A program made the translations under genes and the position numbers. The notes under the pieces are model-generated. The model worked only from the letters and a program-made list of their open reading frames with translations. It did not search any database and had not been told where the DNA came from. Positions 34,796 to 46,112 of a stretch of 64,000 bases of DNA are shown here, piece by piece. The stretch lies in the NCBI GenBank assembly GCA_930367205.1, contig OV884011.1:40623754-40687753 (forward strand). The letters run 5' to 3'. Origin of the DNA: Acanthosoma haemorrhoidale (taxonomy: Eukaryota; Arthropoda; Insecta; Hemiptera; Acanthosomatidae). The first letter of the stretch is position 1. The number at the start of each line of letters is the position of its first letter.

Positions 34796-35099
34796 TGTTG
34801 TGGCCACCTCTTAATCACAAATAATTATAAGTCACCCTCTTCTCGTATCAGACCTTGTAATTATATCATCATACAATATCAGAAAATATGTACCTATTTT
34901 TCATATGTTTAATAAAGGTTGACGTCAGTGAGAGTGGGGGTGGAAGTAGTCGGGGAGACAGCCGTTGGTGGGGACATAGGCTGGCCTCCTATATAAGCTT
35001 GGGACTCCCAGAAAATTAGCATTCTCTCTAAATTCATCAGTCTCTGTAAACGCGGGTAAGACTGACTGCGTAATTTTCTCTTTCCAAAAGGGAAAAAGC

Positions 35100-35627
35100 C
35101 GACTACCTACTAGTTACATAGTAGGAACGGAGGAAAATTCACCAGCCAACAACCTAGTATATCTGGGAATTAAAATGGACAGACACCTCCATTTTAGTAA
35201 CCATTTCGTGAGGAAGTTGAAGCAAACCCGCACGAAGTCTTACCGGCTTACGCATTTACTGACCTCCCCCAATCTATTACTGCGTCTCAAGCTACTGATC
35301 TACAAGAGTATACTCAGGCCTACTCTGCTGCATGGTGCACCGCTTTTTCGCTATCTGACGTATACAACAGCTCGGCGAGTCCAACAATTCCAAAACGGTG
35401 TACTAATGAAAGTGGTCAGAGGTACTTCATTCGAGCAGCGGAGCAACAGTGAGCTTCACGAGATCTTTGATCTGCCTACGGTGGATGGGTTCATCCAACG
35501 TAGACATATCAAATTTTTCGACTCCCTGCAATACTTGACAAACCCGGTGTTTACCACGATAACCCCGCTCCGTTCCCCCATCGATGGCAGGAACGCTTTA
35601 GTCTTAGGTTCTAGGTTTAGGTTTTAG
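35100..35627 (+). pseudogene. LINE-B ORF2 C-terminal fragment
   Basis: The open frame 35175-35627 reads MDRHLHFSNHFVRKLKQTRT ... LLIYKSILRPTLLHGAPLF, the region after the RT domain of Jockey-like LINEs, ending at the usual NPVF segment. Upstream, KTDCVIFSFQKGKK (about 35060-35100) lies in another frame. About two thirds of residues match LINE-B at 58354-58941 by eye. Confidence 0.75.
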
Positions 35628-36379
35628 TGTTAGTGTTTTCCATGGTCGCAAGCTGAAGGTGAGCCTCATCACCTAGTGAGTGTATGTGTATTGGACTTAT
35701 TAACAACAATCTTTTTTTTTTCAATCTAACAATCTTTATTGTGCAATAATTACAATCTGCCTTTTATAAGGCAATAATAATACAGATAAATGATCTCATT
35801 CATACCATATTTACAGCATCATTCACTCGCTCATTCATACAATAGGACACGATTGGAGAAACTGGCCATTGCCAGAACTCCCACTGTCACGCGTTTATAG
35901 TAGGTCACGAGGCCACTGCCGTTTCAGTCTCCGAGGAGAATTATAGGGATGAGTGGCGCAGTGCAATGACTGTGCTACAGGATTAGGGTGGTTGGAAAGG
36001 CTACTGTGGAATTTCATAAACTTGGAAGGGATGAGTTCTAGAATGTAGGGTATATTAAGATCGTTATGAAGGGTTTTGTTGCTGACATAATAAGGGGCAT
36101 TTACTATTGTTCTCAGGACTTTGGATTGAAAGGATTGGATACGCTTGATGTTCGACTTTTTTGCTGTCCCCCATAGCTCTATTCCGTATGTCCAGATTGG
36201 TTTAAGTATAACTTTGTAGATTAGTAGTTTATTTTCTATTGAGAGATGGGATGTCCTTTGAAGTAGTCTGTACAGTTGTCCAAAGCGTCTGTTTAGTTCT
36301 TGTCTTTTTAGTCTCGTATGTGGGTTCCAGGTCAGTCGTTTGTCAAGATGGAAGCCTAAGTACCGTACTGTCTCGGATA

Positions 36380-37143
36380 CAGGGAGAGGAATAGAATTAA
36401 AATAAACTAGTGGACAAGTCTTGCGACAAAGGGTGAAGGTAATGAGGGAGCATTTTGCTTCATTAACTTTGATCCGCCATTGATTGCACCAATACTCGAT
36501 CTCTCCAAGGTGTTTTTGAAGGTTTGGGATGCTATGTCGGGGTCTGCGTAGGATGACAAGACTGCAGTGTCATCTGCAAATGTGGCCAAGAAGGTATTGG
36601 GAGTAGAGGGGACATCAGCGGTGTATAGGTTATAGAGGATGGGGCCCAGGACACTGCCCTGTGGAACTCCTGCATTTATGGGATAGTAGTTAGAGTATTC
36701 TAAACAACAGCGGACTTGGAAAAAGCGGTTAGAAAGGTAGGACTGTAGGATTAGGAATAGGGTCTGCGGTAAATATCCTCTGAGCTTGTAAAGCAAACCT
36801 GCGTGCAAAACCCTGTCAAAAGCTTGAGCTATATCAAGAAAGGCAGCAGTGCAATACTGTTTGGTTTCAAGGGCTGAGGAGATGTGATCAACAACGCGAA
36901 GACCTTATTGAGCAGTGGAATGCCGTTGGCGGAAACCAAACTGGTGTGTGGGAAAAAGGTTTTTGGATTCAACAATTGGAAGTAGACGTTTTAGTAGGAG
37001 TTTCTCAAATATTTTTGAGAGGATAGGGAGTAGGCTAATTGGACGGTAAGATGAGGCGTCATTGGGTGGTTTACCAGGTTTGGCGAATAGGACAATAATG
37101 GAATGTTTCCAGAGGAGTGGAAAGTGCGTCGTTCGGATAATGC

Positions 37144-37188
<45 letters not shown>

Positions 37189-38497
37189 AGGAAGATTATG
37201 GCTTTAGGAGGAAGTTGTTTGAGAATTTGAGGAGTAAGGAGATCATATCCACGGGATTTTCGGTAAGGTAAGTTTTTCAGAAGATATTTTACCTCAGAGG
37301 GGTTAACGGCTTTTGGTGGAAGAGAGAGAGGAATAGGTGAAGTGAGGAAATCTTCCACAGTTGTGCTGTGAGTATGGCTTTGATGAGAAAGGTGAGGTGT
37401 GGAAGTATGGGTAAGATGCAGAGCAAATTCCTCTGATCTATCCCCATCCGAAGCCGCCTAGGACCCATCATCACGATGGAGCGGATTTTTTTGGTTACAT
37501 TCCACAAGGAGTTATCCCTGGTAGACAGAGAGGAGAGGTAGGAATTGAAAGAATCGGAACGGAAGGATGCCAATCGCCGCTTTACCAATCGGCAGTACTG
37601 ATTGTACGAGCGGCGATCGGCAGGATGCCGGGATCTTTGCCACACTGTCCTGGAGCGGCGTTTGGATAGGATTAGATCTTTGAGATGCTGAGGTAAACGA
37701 TTATGATTATGGATTTTTGGGTGACGATGGGGTGACGATGCCTCCCAAGCCGACCTCTGGACCAGAGTAGTGAAAGAATGCACTGCATCGTCTAGGTCTT
37801 GGGATGTTTTCAGGGATAATTTGAGGTTTCCGGACTCTGCAAGAAGCTGACGGAAGTGGTCCCAGTCAACTGGGCCCCTAATAAATGAAGGAGGAGGCAG
37901 TTTGTGAATTGGTCTTAGGGAAATGGTTAATAATAAAGGACTATGGTCAGAGGAGAGGTCATCAAGGCGCGTGAGTGAATAGTTTAGTGCTCCTAAACTA
38001 TTGTAAAAAAAGAAGTCAAGGAGATCAGGATTTCGGTTGGGATCAGATGGCCAATAGGTGGTTGTGTCAGGAGTAATAGTGGAGCAATGTTTCCGTGTGA
38101 GTGCAGACAGCAAAGCACGTCCTCGTGTATTTGTGGAGTCAGAAGTGGATTTATTAGGATGGCAGTACACTGATGCTAGTGTAAGGGGAAAAGTGAAGGT
38201 GGTGATTGACACTGCAGTGGATTGAAGGAAATCATGTGCTACCAGAGGAACTATGTGGTGGGATATGGAGTTATGGACAATGACAGCGGTACCTGCATGA
38301 GGTGTTCCATCTGGGTGATCAGTTCCATAAGTCTGGTACTGTCGAACGGTAAATGGTCGTTTACTCGTAAGTCTTGTTTCAGTAATGAGAGCTACGTCGA
38401 TGTTTTTGTCGTGGAGTAGTGCTGTCAGTTCGTTAGTGTGGGTGCGAACACCATTCGCATTCCAGAGGAGAATGGATAAGGAGTCGGAACGATCCAC
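36380..38497 (-). pseudogene. Jockey-A ORF2 (endonuclease and reverse transcriptase)
   Basis: The N-terminal frame (38497 down to 37289) opens MDRSDSLSILLWNANGVRTH and holds the endonuclease, including SSDHSPLL, but lacks the GGDFNAKH segment because of a deletion near 38148. The RT part at 36808-36407 shows VPQGSVLGPILYNLYTA and FADDTAVLSS. Between them lie the (TA)n run at 37146-37185 and frameshifts. Confidence 0.85.
37146..37185 (+). repeat. (TA)20 microsatellite inside LINE coding sequence
   Basis: An uninterrupted TA run of about 40 bp at a place where the sister copy (51553-51560) has only ATTATATATG. It has grown within the RT reading frame of Jockey-A. Confidence 0.95.
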
Positions 38498-38595
38498 TTA
38501 TGGATTATGTTTAACGGGGATAAGGTAGGAGACAAGATTTGTGAGAAGTGAAATGAGAGGGGTAATTAGGGTTCTGAACTCTGTAAGGAATGAGG

Positions 38596-39809
38596 TTAAT
38601 AGGCTGGTGAGATCCGAAGAACTTGAAGGTGGAGGAATATGCGAGATGTGTGGTTGAGGATGGGGTTGAGCTTGAGGGTTAACGGATGAATGGAATGCTG
38701 GGAAAGGTGATCTTGTGGACAGGGAGTGGGCGGTGCCTCTGACTGCTCTCTGTTGCGAACGGCATCAGCGAAAGAGACAGAAGGCCTCAAATTTCTGGCT
38801 GGGCCGCTTCTTGTTACTGGCTTTTCCTCTTCTGGCTGACGACGTTGTTCTGTCCTGGACTTCAGTGTTCTGTAGGCCTCGCAGCCCTTGTAGTTGGCCG
38901 GATGTCCTTGGTGGCAAAGCACGCATACCGCAGGTGAATTTAGGGGCTTTTTGCGCAATTCAGATTTGTGCTGCCCACTGCACTTAACACACCTGGGAGG
39001 GTGGTGGCAGTAAGATTTTGTGTGCCCAGATGCCTGACAGTTATGGCACTGGACGATATCACGTTTGGGATACGGTTTTTCAACCTGTACCCTTGTGTAG
39101 TACAGGTTTGTAAGGTCGTATATCTTTTCGATTCCAGGTGTCCTCTCGAGTTCGACAAAGAACAGTGGTAATGCTGTTTTTATTTTTTCATCCTGTTGCA
39201 TATCCTCACGTTTGTTATTTGGCGAACTTTGTATCCGAGAGCTGAGAGTTCTTCTTCTATTTCGTCAGCTGGTGTGGTTGGGTGCAAATTTCTGATCACC
39301 ACTCGGAGTGATCGTTCCTGCTTTAATTGGTAGGTGTGGAAGTCTGCCTTAGTTTCTCCTAAGTATTTAACTATTGCTCGGTATGTTTCGGGAGTGTCCG
39401 GAGAAACTTTGGTGTCCCGGGACCGATTGAGGCACGTGTATTTGCCTGTACCTACAATTTTATTCAATTGGGTACACATTAATTTAAAGTTATTAATATT
39501 TCGCACGAATATAGCTGGTGGCTTGGGCTGTGTGGGCGTTTTGTTGACGTCCATTTCATCAGTTTGAATATTTTTTAACGCCTCAAAGGTGTTGGGCGTG
39601 AAGAAAGGGGAAACTTCGACGGTGTCTTCTTTAGATGTGCTGGCCTGTGGAGGTATCTCTTCCATGGAACTAGCGGCAGAGGAGGTTATTTGTATGTTCC
39701 TGTTTGAACGTCTCGGTTTTCGCTTTACAGGCGATTGTGTCGGGGTTGGACCTAGTGACCTAGATTTTTTTTTTTTATTTTGTGACATCAGTTGTTGATA
39801 AAACCTCAT
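38596..39809 (-). pseudogene. Jockey-A ORF1 (gag-like), one frameshift
   Basis: The most complete ORF1 here. Frame 39809-39180 starts MRFYQQLMSQNKKKKSRSL and includes ERSLRVVIRNLHPTTPADEI. A frameshift near 39190 joins to 39201-38596, which carries three CCHC-type knuckles: CHNCQASGHTKSYC, then CVKC...C, then CVLCHQGHPANYKGC. The C terminus is Pro/Ser/His-rich. Jockey ORF1 proteins bind element RNA in a ribonucleoprotein particle. Confidence 0.88.
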
Positions 39810-39845
39810 TTTATCATAACAACGGTTTTGCTAATAAATTAAATA

Positions 39846-39925
39846 CGTAGCGCCGGTGAGATTCGATCTCACAACTACAAGCGGCGAGACACCGGGTCTT
39901 GGCTCTGAGCCAACAGAGCGTTTGG
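39846..39925 (-). other. tRNA-like segment in the Jockey 5' UTR (minus copy)
   Basis: On the minus strand GTGAGATCGAATCTCAC (39856-39872) forms a perfect 5-bp stem with a 7-base loop like a tRNA T-arm, preceded by TTGGCTCAGAGCCAAGACCC, which can form a D-arm-like hairpin. Conserved with the copy at 27610-27690. Confidence 0.5.
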
Positions 39926-41176
39926 CCCTGAGAGCCGATCACTTGATGCTATCTCCGATCCGTGTATGGCTAAAGGTATAGCGTCCAAAATGGCCGACTT
40001 CTCTATCCGATATCACTTGTTGCACTAAACACAAATGTAACAAGTGATTCACTCACCTCCTGTGGGCTCCCTCGTGAGCTGGTCACATAAATTGCCTGCT
40101 AGAACAATTCTATGTCTGACTCTGGCCTATAAGCGGTAGTAAACAGTATGTGAAGTACGAGCGAAGTAGAAAGCTGTTATAAATAGTAGCGCATGCGCAA
40201 AAACTGATAACAACAATCTGAAAGTATTATATTTTATGCACTTCTTAATATGCATCTGCGAATGCAGCACGAGGAGACAGCTGTAGTTCCAAATTTATTT
40301 ATTTATTTTTGTCATTGTATATATATTATCAATAAAGAGGTTTTGAAAGAAAAAAAAAAAAAAAAAAAAAAAAATTAGCATTACAAATCAGACTACCACT
40401 TGGAACACTACTCTCTCCTCTCTCTCTGCGCTGGGGCCACTGCTCTACTCAAACCATGGACTTCTCATTCAACTGCCTTTACAGCTCTCTTTCCTAACCT
40501 GCTATGTTGTAGTCCGGCTTTGTCAGACCTCACACCTTCCTAGTGAAATTCTCTGCCTTCGTCTCGCTAAAACTAGCACCTCCTGGTCGTTATTTTGTAA
40601 GCTCATCTACTTGAAGAAAGAGTAAGGGGTTAAGAATAAACGAGAAAATAGCGAGGAAAAGCCAAGTTTTGTAATGACGGGTAAAATATATTTCAAGCTT
40701 ATTTTAAAATTGTCTTTCAGTGGCTTTCTTTTACAGGGCAAAAAATGAAGCTAGCACGTTATTCACACTCGGGAAAATGTAACGATAACGTGCACTTAGA
40801 TCGTTTAATAGAAGAAAAATTCTAGTTTTTATACATTATTTATGCTTTTAGAAGCTTATGAATCTTCCGCTTCCACTCGCTTTTTAAAATGAAGTTGATT
40901 CGTGTTCATACAAGTATGGAGAAGCGATTAAAACACAAATTAGCTTCGACCGAGTGCGACCCTTGATTCTAGATCCTTATTAGTGGAGACAAACGCGTCA
41001 GTTTATTTACATTCTGAGTATTTGACTCGCTATTAAAAATGAAAGAAATATACCAATGGGGTCCATTCCTTGTTGATCTTCTGACTCAGTTGTTACCACC
41101 ATTCTAAAGATAATAATCATGGTTTATGCCATAAAAGTGCCGTATTCGGAGTTCGAACAAACGCAAAGGTAAGGAA

Positions 41177-42810
41177 TTGAGTGAGTTATATTCAATTTCT
41201 GAACATCAATATGCAATGAAGTATAGTTTGACAAAAAACGGGCTCACACATCTTTCAAAAAAAATTTCAGAGCTTATGACCAATGTAGGAATCCTTTCAA
41301 ATTTGTTCGGGACCGAACCGAAGAAGGACGAAAGTGATACGCTATCAAAAGAAGAAGCTCTTGCTCTGTTTGTCGAAACAATACAAACAAAATACCAATA
41401 CAACCAAATTCGATCAGAGGTCTTAAGCAAATATTGCAATGTATTTCCTTCATATAAAGCTCTATTGCAAGCGAAAAAGGATTGCTACCCGGATATACTT
41501 GTCTCTGAAACAAAGGCAAGTGTAGCACTTCAAAGCTTATTAGACAAAACCGTCACTAGGTTGCTGATTTCATTAAAAATGGCTGTTGATCTCCCTCAGG
41601 GTAAAAATTTGATGTTGATTTAAAAATGGGGCTGCGATGGAGCTTCCAGCCAAGGGACCTACAAGCAAAATTTCAGTGCCCCTGACATATCTGACGTTTC
41701 TGTGTTCATGGTATCTCTCGTACCTTTGAAGTTGTCTGAAACTAGCGACATCGGCACCAGCATCCACAGTGCGTGCTGGGTCAATCCTTCCCTTTCCTCT
41801 AACAAATTTTGCCGTCCTATTAAGTTCGAGTTCGAAAAAGAGGACACTACAAAGATCATAGCAGAATTAGAGAACATAAAAGATGAAATCAAAAATTTGA
41901 AACCTTCCATAACATTGATCGAAAGCACTACCTATGAAACGGTTCATAGCTTGCAGTTAACCATGATAGATGGCAAAGTATGTCAGGCGGTATCAAACCA
42001 TCAAAAATGAACAATCTTGAGAGAGTAAAGTCCATGCCTATCGATCAAGCCAGCACAGAGTATGGATTGTCGAGTCTTCACGCTTAGATACAATTGACTG
42101 AATGTATTTTACATATAGCTTACCGCTTGCCAATCAAAAAATGGAGTGCGAGATTACCTGACGAAAAGCGTAGAATGAAAACTACAAAGGAACATATCCA
42201 GCACAGCTTGAAAGAGAAAATTGGTATTTTAGTTGATGTGCCGGAACAAGGATCTGGTACAACCAACGATGGAAACAGCGCGCGACGTTTTTTCAGAGAT
42301 TGGAAAACTGTTGCTGAGATTACCGAAATTAATGAAAACTTGATCCACAAATTTTATAAGATTCTTCAAGTGATTTCTTCTGATGCTTCTGTGGACTCTC
42401 CCAAGTTTGAAAAATACTGCCACGAAACTGCCGAGCTATATGTTTCTTTGTATGAATGGTACTACATGCCATCCTCTGTTTATAAAATTTTGATCCACGG
42501 AAAAGCGATTCTGGATTCTACTGTTTTACCGATTGGTTGGATGTCACAGGAAGCTCAACAAAGTAGAAACAAGGATTTTAAACGATTTCGGCTGAACCAT
42601 TCCCGCAAAATATCGAGGACCACAACAAGCGAAGACATCATACATAATTTAATTATTTCTTCTGATCCACTCCTTTCAAGATTGAGACCAAATTGGCAAA
42701 AATCTCCAATTGAACTTGAGGAAGAGGCTGAAAATCTCCTTACAAACATTCATCCAACACATAGTCACGAAGACTCTGGATTTCTGGACGAAGACAAAAT
42801 TGAAAACTGA
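41177..42810 (+). pseudogene. RAG1/Transib-superfamily transposase, broken
   Basis: Frame 41177-42010 has one in-frame TAA (41621-41623) directly before KWGCDGASSQGTYKQ, whose Asp fits the first catalytic Asp of this superfamily. FCRPIKFEFEKEDTTKIIAE and MIDGKVCQAVS follow. A frameshift near 42007 leads to SMPIDQASTEYGLSSLHA, a TAG, and the open frame 42094-42810 with GNSARRFFRD, EWYYMPSSVYKILIHG and IGWMSQEAQQSRNKDFKRFR. The last matches the C-terminal block that holds the catalytic Glu in RAG1 (SEGNESGNKLFRRFR). The CxxC zinc segment normally after MIDGKVC is missing. Inactive. Confidence 0.75.
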
Positions 42811-43170
42811 TGTTTACCAACTTTACCGCGTGTGAGTATCATTTTATATACATTATTTTTCAATAACTTTTTTCATATACTATTTTTCTGGCCATAAGTA
42901 CTTTTATTTTTAATAGCCACTAATCGGGGTAATAGTTCTCCACTCCTTGCAAGATTGAGACCAAATTGGCAAAAATCTCCAATAATTGAACTTGAGGAAG
43001 AGGTTAAAAATCTCCTTACAAACTTTCATCTAAGTAACATTATAATAATCATGAACTCTCTGGATTTATGTACGAAGACCGAATTGAAAACTGACGTTTA
43101 CAAACTTTACTACTTCACTCATCATGTTGTTTTTTTTCAAATATAGCCATTAATCGGGGTAATAGTTTTA
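42667..43170 (+). repeat. tandem duplication of the transposase 3' end
   Basis: Sequence from CCACTCCTTTCAAGATTGAG (42667) to past the stop codon recurs from 42940 (CCACTCCTTGCAAGATTGAG). A second shared mark, AATCGGGGTAATAG, occurs near 42923 and 43153. The two units differ at a fair number of positions, so the duplication is not recent. Confidence 0.8.
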
Positions 43171-43973
43171 TTGTGAGGACCTACCTATGCTTATGTGCTA
43201 TGTACCTACATGTATTTATTTACCAATACATTTTTTCACACTAAAAACGATGATGACTATGTGGAAAACTTACCTAATATTTTCTTGGTTGTTGAATAAG
43301 TCGCGTAAACTAACACCATTGCATTCAGCGTAAAAAAAAACTTTGAAAATCATGGGTCACTTTGTGTGTCTATTTTCGGACTATTTTTGCGCTATTTTTG
43401 GCAAATTTATCACCAGTTTTCCATCAAGGGCAATCTATACCTTCATTAAAAATGTGAAAAAAAAATTTTTGAGGCGAACTTTACTGTTTTGCAGACTTTT
43501 GTCCCGTTTTTCGTCGTTAGGAACCAGTGTGCGACGGTTGCCTTGGCCTCTGCAAATAAGACCAGCAGGGACTCCCATGGCAATCCAGTCTGCTTCTCTT
43601 CGGTTCACACTCGCCTTTGGGATCCGGACGGTTTTCGTCTACCCTTAGATACCGAGTGTGAATTCGTGGTCATTCCAATACCACACAAACTACCTACAAC
43701 CTACCCTGTACCTCTTCTCCTGAACACAGTGCTTTGTCGGGGCACACGCACCTTCTAAAGATCTTATGGAGTCAGGTCAAAGCAAATTAGGCTGCCCTGC
43801 CGACTAGGCCGGCGGCCAGGGTGAAAGACCATAGGTCCACCCGCCTTATCTCTTTCTGGGCGCTCGCCGAACGGGGGCTAAGAGGTTTTAGTGACCCTAG
43901 CCCGCGGTGGGCGTCTCCTCACCACTTTGGGGATAATTAGGTATAAACTGAGCCCCCTAGTGAGTGCCGGACA

Positions 43974-44056
43974 TGTATTATACTAGAATACAACTGTATT
44001 ATACTAGAATACAACTGTATTATACTAGAATACAACTGTATTGTACTAGAATAGGA
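43974..44056 (+). repeat. 21-bp minisatellite, about four copies
   Basis: TGTATTATACTAGAATACAAC repeats three times exactly from 43974 and is followed by a variant TGTATTGTACTAGAAT. One more unit lies left of LTR-X at 34775-34795, so LTR-X inserted within this array. Confidence 0.85.
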
Positions 44057-45040
44057 ATAGAAACAGGATGCGCATAGGGGAGTGGAGTTCTCTGGCAGTT
44101 TCAAGATTATTCACAGTGGACGTCGGATACCAACAAGCAAGTCTTTTTATAACGTGTCTCACTTTGCACATTGGATTAAGAGCAGGAAGCAAGAATTCAC
44201 GAACCATTAGTCAAATAGATAAATCCCGCAATTAATTGATGCCTTATTTATTTGTAAAGTTGCGTTTACTTTTTAATGACTCCAAAAATTATATTCCACT
44301 AAAGTCTCTGCAGATATTCTATATTATTAATCAGGTCGTAGAAATATTTAATTCGGCGTCAAACTTAATATTGAAAAAAAATACTATTTTTTTTAATTAC
44401 CAAGGAATTAGTGAATGGCTCTTCGTTAATTCCAACAGGGTTGATTTTCAAACCGTTTTTTTACAAGGAAACATTTCCATATACATATTTTTATGTACCT
44501 TTTTTACTAATAAACACCTATTTCTCACATCAAATTCCAAGGCTACATATAAACTCAGCAATACCACTACATTGCTAAAAACAAAGATGTTCTGAAGCCA
44601 ATCCAAAAATATGTACGATTGAAACTGCTTCTCAGATTAGAGATAATTACATTCTTTACATATATAATCGTTTTAATAAGTCTTCATTTGCTTCCAAATC
44701 AACACCACGTAACAAAATAAGATGAACACACAGAACTGGAATGCTAATATGGGGTTAATATATTGTCAATAAGCTAGTGAAATTTCAATAGAAAATCTAT
44801 TTTTTTTAAAACTTAAATCATAAATGAAATTAAAACACAGCTTACAAAACTGAGCAATGAGAAGCATTGGTGGCCTTATTCGTAGTCCACAGCATAGCAT
44901 ATCTAATTTATTACATCATATATAATCTAAGTTTCCAGAAGAAAATAATGTATTAACTTCTTCTTTTGTGGATATAGGGACAAGAATCTGATAATTACTG
45001 ACCAAGCTTTTATTGCCATAACTTTGGAATGAAACGACTT
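44057..45040. other. intergenic DNA, no gene seen
   Basis: AT-rich. The 119-codon frame at 44236-44595 is Phe/Leu/Asn-rich without recognisable domains and is probably random. Confidence 0.45.
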
Positions 45041-45049
45041 GCCAAGGAG

Positions 45050-45288
45050 GTAGATTAAGTGAGTAGATTTAGACAATAGGCAAGGAAGCTAAATTGACTC
45101 CTTGCAATAATTATTAACTTGTGTAGGATAAATATGATGAATTATAAAATGTACGCAGCAGTTAGAAAGTCGTCTATGAATCCGTTACTGAGACTCAGCA
45201 TTAAGAGTGATTCATTTTTGAAGAGACCATCAGTGCCAGTAATTGAATTGAATCGTTAATGTTGATGATACTGTGATGTAGCTTCGTA
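45050..45288 (+). promoter_or_regulatory. promoter region of odorant receptor 2
   Basis: Shares with the receptor 1 upstream region the ordered blocks GATTAAGTGA, AGCTAAATTGAC(T/C)CCTTG, GTACGCAG, AAAGTCGTCTATG and GACCATCAGTGCC. The initiator-type TCAGTG lies at 45230-45235, about 105 bases before the preferred start codon at 45340. Confidence 0.6.
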
Positions 45289-46112
45289 TTGATTGTCAAA
45301 CCAGGAAGAGGTGCACTTTGTCTAGAGCTCTCGACTGAGATGGCGCAGAAAGTGATAGAGCAGTCAGACCTGCTGGAAGGCTTCTCGGTCGTAATCTTGA
45401 GAACGTACGGTTTGTGGAAACCTATGAACGAATACCGGACGACCAAAAAGAAGAGTTTAGCATTGAAACTTATTATTGGTTTATGTTGTGGTATGTGTAC
45501 GCCTTACCTCATTTTTCAATTCATGTGTTTGGTCACCGTGAATCTGACTTTGCCGACGCTGTGTTTTATGTATCTCAATGTGCTCCCAGCTATTCAAATT
45601 ATTTTGAAATGTTACGGGTACTGGGATCGGCTCGAAGAAATTTCCATCCTTTACGATGTGATTACCAAAGACTTTCTGAGATGCATACCAGACGAGAAGA
45701 GGCACAAGGCCGGCAAGATCTACCGGAGGATTTCTAGACGGTGCAATCTGTTCTGCTTCTTCGCCTTCGCTACTGTAATCAGCATTTCCATTAGTTGGAT
45801 AACAATGCCGGGTTTTGACTGTGGAAACGGCAGGTACAAGATCATAGCTGGTGCATACCCTTTCCCGTTTGGGGAGAGCCCGTACTTTGAAATAGTGTTC
45901 ACATACGAGTTGTTTCTGATGTCATGGCCGGCCTCCTTTATAACCTTAATGCAATGCGTTATGATTCTCCCCCTTTTTGGCATGTTCGCGCACTTCACTG
46001 TACTCAACGATTACGTTGCCAGTCTTCGGAAGGACAAGGATGACAAAGACAAACCAGATTACCTCAATCGGCAACTGGAGGCCTTCATCAACGACTACAA
46101 CAGGCTGCTGAG
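45289..46112 (+). CDS. odorant receptor 2, exon 1
   Basis: Covers the N terminus and the first helices, ending FINDYNRLLR with donor GAG|GTAATG at 46113. The first 17 codons before 45340 are probably untranslated. Confidence 0.9.

Larger units (their letters stand above)
35713..40207 (-). mobile_element. Jockey-A LINE, near full length, inserted in LINE-B 3' UTR
   Basis: Minus orientation: T run at the left end and 5' end GCGCATGCGCAAAAA at the right. TAACAACAATCT at 35701-35712 and 40208-40219 is the target duplication, and the LINE-B copy at 60205-60225 shows the intact empty site. The element has both ORFs with frameshifts, internal deletions and a (TA)n expansion, so it is inactive. Confidence 0.9.
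35023..40373 (+). mobile_element. LINE-B copy, 5'-truncated, inserted in LTR-X
   Basis: Flanked by ATTAGCAT at 35015-35022 and 40374-40381 and ends in a poly(A) tail of over 20 bases. It contains the C-terminal part of ORF2 and a 3' UTR (to AATAAAGAGG before the tail). It is interrupted at 35713-40207 by Jockey-A. Its real length without the interruption is about 850 bp. Confidence 0.85.
40593..43512 (+). mobile_element. decayed RAG1/Transib-like DNA transposon
   Basis: About 2.9 kb interrupting LTR-X. GTCGTTA occurs at both junctions (40586-40592 and 43513-43519), possibly the target duplication, although Transib elements usually make 5 bp. I could not find convincing inverted termini beginning CAC, so the exact ends are uncertain. 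It contains a broken transposase and a tandem duplication of the transposase 3' end. Confidence 0.6.
34796..43973 (+). mobile_element. LTR-X copy (solo LTR) opened by three nested insertions
   Basis: Starts TGTTGTGGCC and ends TGCCGGACA, flanked by TGTAT at 34791-34795 and 43974-43978. Homologous segments are 34796-35022, 40374-40592 and 43513-43973; together they cover most of the 841-bp unit seen at 13711. The gaps are a LINE-B copy (35023-40373), itself split by a Jockey-A copy, and a RAG1/Transib-like insertion (about 40593-43512). TTTAATAAAG and a CTATATAAGC TATA-type box lie in the first segment. Confidence 0.8.

Noticed and set aside
41177..42810. Host RAG1-like gene
   Set aside because: Stops, a frameshift, the missing zinc segment and its position inside an LTR show a transposon relic.
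43974..44056. CRISPR array
   Set aside because: Direct head-to-tail repeat units without spacers: a minisatellite in a eukaryotic genome.
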